Assembly (NCBI GenBank): GCA_003563455.1
Contig: PWRV01000293.1
Span: 1-9,330 of the forward strand
Reading direction: 5' to 3'
Length of the DNA stretch: 9,330 nt
Source: Thioalkalivibrio sp.
GTDB lineage: Bacteria > Pseudomonadota > Gammaproteobacteria > Ectothiorhodospirales > Ectothiorhodospiraceae
Of this stretch, positions 8,101 through 9,330 are shown piece by piece. Both the position numbers and the translations under genes were made by a program. The notes below the pieces were generated by a model. That model did no database searches. It was not told the origin of the DNA and worked only from the letters and a program-made list of their open reading frames with translations. Each line of letters opens with the position of its first letter. Position 1 is the stretch's first letter.

Positions 8101-8509
8101 CATAGAAGGCATGCTTGCGGCTGCCCGGGGGGGCCTTGCGGGCCGCCTGGAACCAGGGATGCTGATCGGAGGTGTGGTTGATCACCAGTTCGGTGATCAC
8201 GCGCAGGCCGCGGCGGTGGGCCTCGCGCATGAAGTTACGGAAGTCCCTGCGGGTGCCGTAGTCGGGGTGGATGTTGCGATAGTCGGCAATGTCATAGCCG
8301 TCATCGCGCATCGGCGACGGATAGAACGGCAACAGCCAAAGGGTGTTGACGCCGAGATCCTGAATGTAGTCGAGCTTGCTGGTCAGGCCCGGAAAGTCCC
8401 CGATGCCATCGCCGTTGCTGTCCAGAAACGCCTTGACATGCATCTGGTAGATGACCGCGTCCTTGTACCAGAGCGGGTCGTCCTGCACGTCGGACTCCTG
8501 CGAAGTCAT
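5171..8509 (-). CDS. treS: Trehalose synthase – maltokinase fusion (maltose alpha-D-glucosyltransferase/Mak)
   Basis: A 1112-residue cytoplasmic fusion. Residues about 10–550 are GH13 trehalose synthase, which isomerises trehalose and maltose. It opens with WYKDAVIYQMHVKAF (14–28) and carries ELVINHTSDQHPWF (107–120), GLRLDAIPYL with nucleophile Asp210, LAEANQWPED with acid Glu252, and FLRNHDELTLE with Asp318. Residues about 600–1112 are maltokinase, which makes maltose-1-phosphate with ATP: N-terminal cap motif QRWFAAKGQ (615–623), a lysine-bearing strand LFLKLYRR (764–771), the catalytic loop IRHHGDYHLGQVLL (954–967, Asp959), and the metal-binding VIIDFEGEP (973–981). The length matches known TreS–Mak (Pep2) fusions, and all key residues are intact. 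The protein ends in a short acidic Gly-rich tail. The start is the ATG at 8509, with GAGGT 8 nt upstream; an in-frame GTG at 8527 overlaps the glgE stop (GTGA) but lacks a Shine-Dalgarno. Its product feeds GlgE, encoded immediately upstream. Confidence 0.94.
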   Translation of the reverse strand: MTSQESDVQDDPLWYKDAVIYQMHVKAFLDSNGDGIGDFPGLTSKLDYIQDLGVNTLWLLPFYPSPMRDDGYDIADYRNIHPDYGTRRDFRNFMREAHRRGLRVITELVINHTSDQHPWFQAARKAPPGSRKHAFYVWSDSRERFPETRVIFTDSEVSNWTWDDEAGAYYWHRFFHHQPDLNHNNPEVVKAVIRLMRFWLDMGVDGLRLDAIPYLCVRDGTNNENLPETHAVLKRMRAEVDEHYHSRMFLAEANQWPEDAREYCGDGDECHMVYHFPLMPRMYMAVAQEDRYPILEIMGQTPEIPDTCQWAIFLRNHDELTLEMVTDRERDYMYERYAADPRMRVNVGIRRRLAPLMENDPEKIKLMNSLLMSMPGSPIIYYGDEIGMGDNFFLGDRNGVRTPMQWSPDRNGGFSRADPQFLYLPPMMDPVYGYAAVNVEAQSREPSSLLNWMKRLIAVRKVHPAFGRGTLSFLQPGNRKILAYVREYGDESVLCVANLARSAQPVELDLARFKGRVPLELMGRTPFPPIGDLPYLLTLPGHGFYWFELARDVEAPAWHQEMLPSIELPVLVLSGGWQSFLPEPSPPGTGAVSSVARKLRKRLEDEVLPAFLQEQRWFAAKGQALVAVEIAQVSQWAATDGEWLLMWVRCRFESGLVQTYFLPLGLVWGDIDEDEVRLILPAAVARVREKARVGVLHDAAVSEDFVHALIAAMSRPSDLPLDSGVLRFRPSAAYAELVGQTPPRTLRRPGAEGTNSTVVIGDRLFLKLYRRMQPGLSPELEMGRYLTDVSPFPNISPLAGSVEYQGADEEASTLVLLQGYVPNQGDGWNYSVDYLARHFGDCLARPDEITADVHVDYQRLMHTLGQRTGELHVALARPGSDPAFAPESMQPGDLESWGTRVREEVHGSLDLLARRRHALPGEVTPAVDRLLQARDAFLRQIPELTRRAVDALKIRHHGDYHLGQVLLTENDFVIIDFEGEPIRPIAERRLKHSPLRDVAGMLRSFSYAGAAALADCTAERPLDRERLLPHLRHWERVSTDAFLGGYREAVADCRASPADAGDFSRLTRLFMMEKALYELRYELDHRLDWVGIPIDGLLNLLEDGGGGGNDEA

Positions 8510-8517
8510 CGAACCCC

Positions 8518-8522
8518 ACCTC
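8518..8522 (-). promoter_or_regulatory. Shine-Dalgarno for treS–mak, overlapping the end of glgE
   Basis: GAGGT on the minus strand, 8 nt before the ATG at 8509. It lies just past the glgE TGA (8526–8524), so ribosomes finishing glgE could reinitiate here. It favours the ATG over the GTG at 8527. Confidence 0.65.
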
Positions 8523-8523
8523 G

Positions 8524-9330
8524 TCACAGGTAATAGTCGAAGTCATGCTCGGTCCGCACCCGCCTCCGGAGACGGAATACGTGGGCCGCAGCGGCCCGCG
8601 GATCGAGCTTCACGAAGTTGCGCGCCCCGTGCCACAGATGCCGCGAATCGCCGAGCAGGTCGTGCACCTGGTAGGGCTGCGCCGGATCCAGCCCCCATTC
8701 CTCCAGCGGAACATCCACGTATCCCGATTGCGTGTGCACGGGATCGAGATTGACCACCACGAGTACCGCATCGCCCTCCTCCGCCGCGGTCTTGCTGAAA
8801 CACAGCATTTCCTCGTTGTCGATGGCATGGAAGCGCAGATTCCAGTCGTGCTGCAATGCCCGATTCTGGCGACGAATGCGATTGAGCCGGGCCAGGTAAT
8901 CCCTGAGGCTGTCGGGTTGCTGCAGATCCCATTGCCTGATCTGGTACTTCTCGGAATCGAGATATTCCTCGGAGCCCGGCTCCCGGGCCCGGTTTTCGAC
9001 CAGTTCGAAGGCCGGACCGTAGATGCCGTAGCTGGCACCCAGGGTCGCGGCAAGCGTCGCACGGATCATGAACGCCGGGCGACCGCCGAACTGCAGGTAC
9101 TCGGGCAGTATGTCCGGCGTGCTGGGCCACAGGTTGGGCCGCAGATATTCGCGTCCCTCGCCGCGCGTCAGGTCGCTGAAATACGTGGTCAGCTCGTGTT
9201 TGGTGTTCCGCCAGGGAAAATAGTTGTAGGACTGGCTGAACCCTCTCTTGGCCAGCCCGTGCAGCACGGCCGGCCTCGCGAATGCCTCGGACAGGAACAG
9301 GGTTTCGGGGAAGTCGCGCTGGATCGAGGC
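8524..9330 (-). CDS. glgE: Alpha-1,4-glucan:maltose-1-phosphate maltosyltransferase GlgE, C-terminal part (cut by the right edge)
   Basis: GlgE (GH13_3) transfers maltosyl units from maltose-1-phosphate to the non-reducing end of alpha-1,4-glucans and releases phosphate. The open frame runs without a start to base 9330, giving 268 visible residues of a protein usually about 650–700 long. The first visible stretch contains LFLSEAFARP (visible residues 11–20), whose glutamate (15) is the expected acid/base. Then come SQSYNYFPWRNTKHEL (32–47), the family signature STPDILPEYLQ (70–80) whose aspartate is likely the transition-state residue by position, GGRPAFMIR, and TLGASYGIYGPAFEL. The last ~95 residues are the C-terminal beta domain, ending HDFDYYL. 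The catalytic nucleophile region lies outside the window. An apparent start at 9267 is only an internal GTG valine: the conserved LSEAF block lies upstream of it in the same frame. The gene is followed closely by treS–mak, the supplier of its donor substrate. Confidence 0.95.
   Translation of the reverse strand, partial: ASIQRDFPETLFLSEAFARPAVLHGLAKRGFSQSYNYFPWRNTKHELTTYFSDLTRGEGREYLRPNLWPSTPDILPEYLQFGGRPAFMIRATLAATLGASYGIYGPAFELVENRAREPGSEEYLDSEKYQIRQWDLQQPDSLRDYLARLNRIRRQNRALQHDWNLRFHAIDNEEMLCFSKTAAEEGDAVLVVVNLDPVHTQSGYVDVPLEEWGLDPAQPYQVHDLLGDSRHLWHGARNFVKLDPRAAAAHVFRLRRRVRTEHDFDYYL

Noticed and set aside
3905..8533. A 1542-codon open frame on the plus strand opposite treS–mak and the GH77 gene
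   Set aside because: It is in exact codon register with both minus-strand genes, so it stays open simply because TTA, CTA and TCA codons are rare in this GC-rich sequence. Its translation has no recognisable domain, while the minus-strand frames hold complete family motifs.
8524..9267. A separate 247-residue gene starting at 9267
   Set aside because: The codon at 9267 is an internal GTG valine. The same frame continues to the window edge and carries the conserved GlgE block LFLSEAF upstream of it.

Overview
The window is about 9.3 kb of GC-rich bacterial DNA, and every gene that can be supported lies on the minus strand. Codons are strongly G/C-ending. The gene set (a GlgE-pathway block with a TreS–maltokinase fusion, a long acyl-activating/acyltransferase fusion, and a PEP synthase) fits a GC-rich gammaproteobacterium. 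A halophilic or sulfur-oxidising Ectothiorhodospiraceae-like lineage would suit, but this is inference from gene content and style, not a phylogenetic result.

Layout in transcription order (right to left): (1) 9330–8524, the C-terminal part of GlgE, alpha-1,4-glucan:maltose-1-phosphate maltosyltransferase, cut by the window edge; (2) 8509–5171, a fused trehalose synthase and maltokinase (TreS–Mak) starting 14 nt after glgE; (3) 5080–3110, a divergent GH77 4-alpha-glucanotransferase (MalQ-like) 90 nt further on; (4) after a 183-nt spacer, 2926–266, an 886-residue protein joining an acyl-CoA/acyl-ACP synthetase-type adenylating domain, an acyl carrier protein domain and a PlsC-type acyltransferase; (5) after a 117-nt spacer holding a perfect 30-bp palindrome, 148 to the left edge, the first 49 codons of PEP synthase (ppsA).

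Genes 1–3 form a coherent alpha-glucan/trehalose module. TreS interconverts trehalose and maltose, the Mak domain phosphorylates maltose with ATP, and GlgE transfers the maltosyl unit of maltose-1-phosphate to a growing alpha-1,4-glucan. The GH77 enzyme can rearrange linear maltooligosaccharides and so could link stored glucan back to short sugars that TreS and Mak handle. No branching enzyme (glgB) is visible. Gene 4 looks like a self-contained acyl-activation, carrier and membrane-lipid acylation protein with the domain order opposite to E. coli Aas. Gene 5 makes PEP from pyruvate, at the head of gluconeogenesis; its link to the sugar module is only positional.

I found no RNA gene, CRISPR array, insertion sequence, prophage element or clear intrinsic terminator. 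The possible novelties are the GH77 enzyme with altered active-site motifs, the ligase–ACP–acyltransferase fusion with a duplicated linker motif around its ACP, and the palindrome before ppsA. None of these amounts to a clearly undescribed system on sequence alone.
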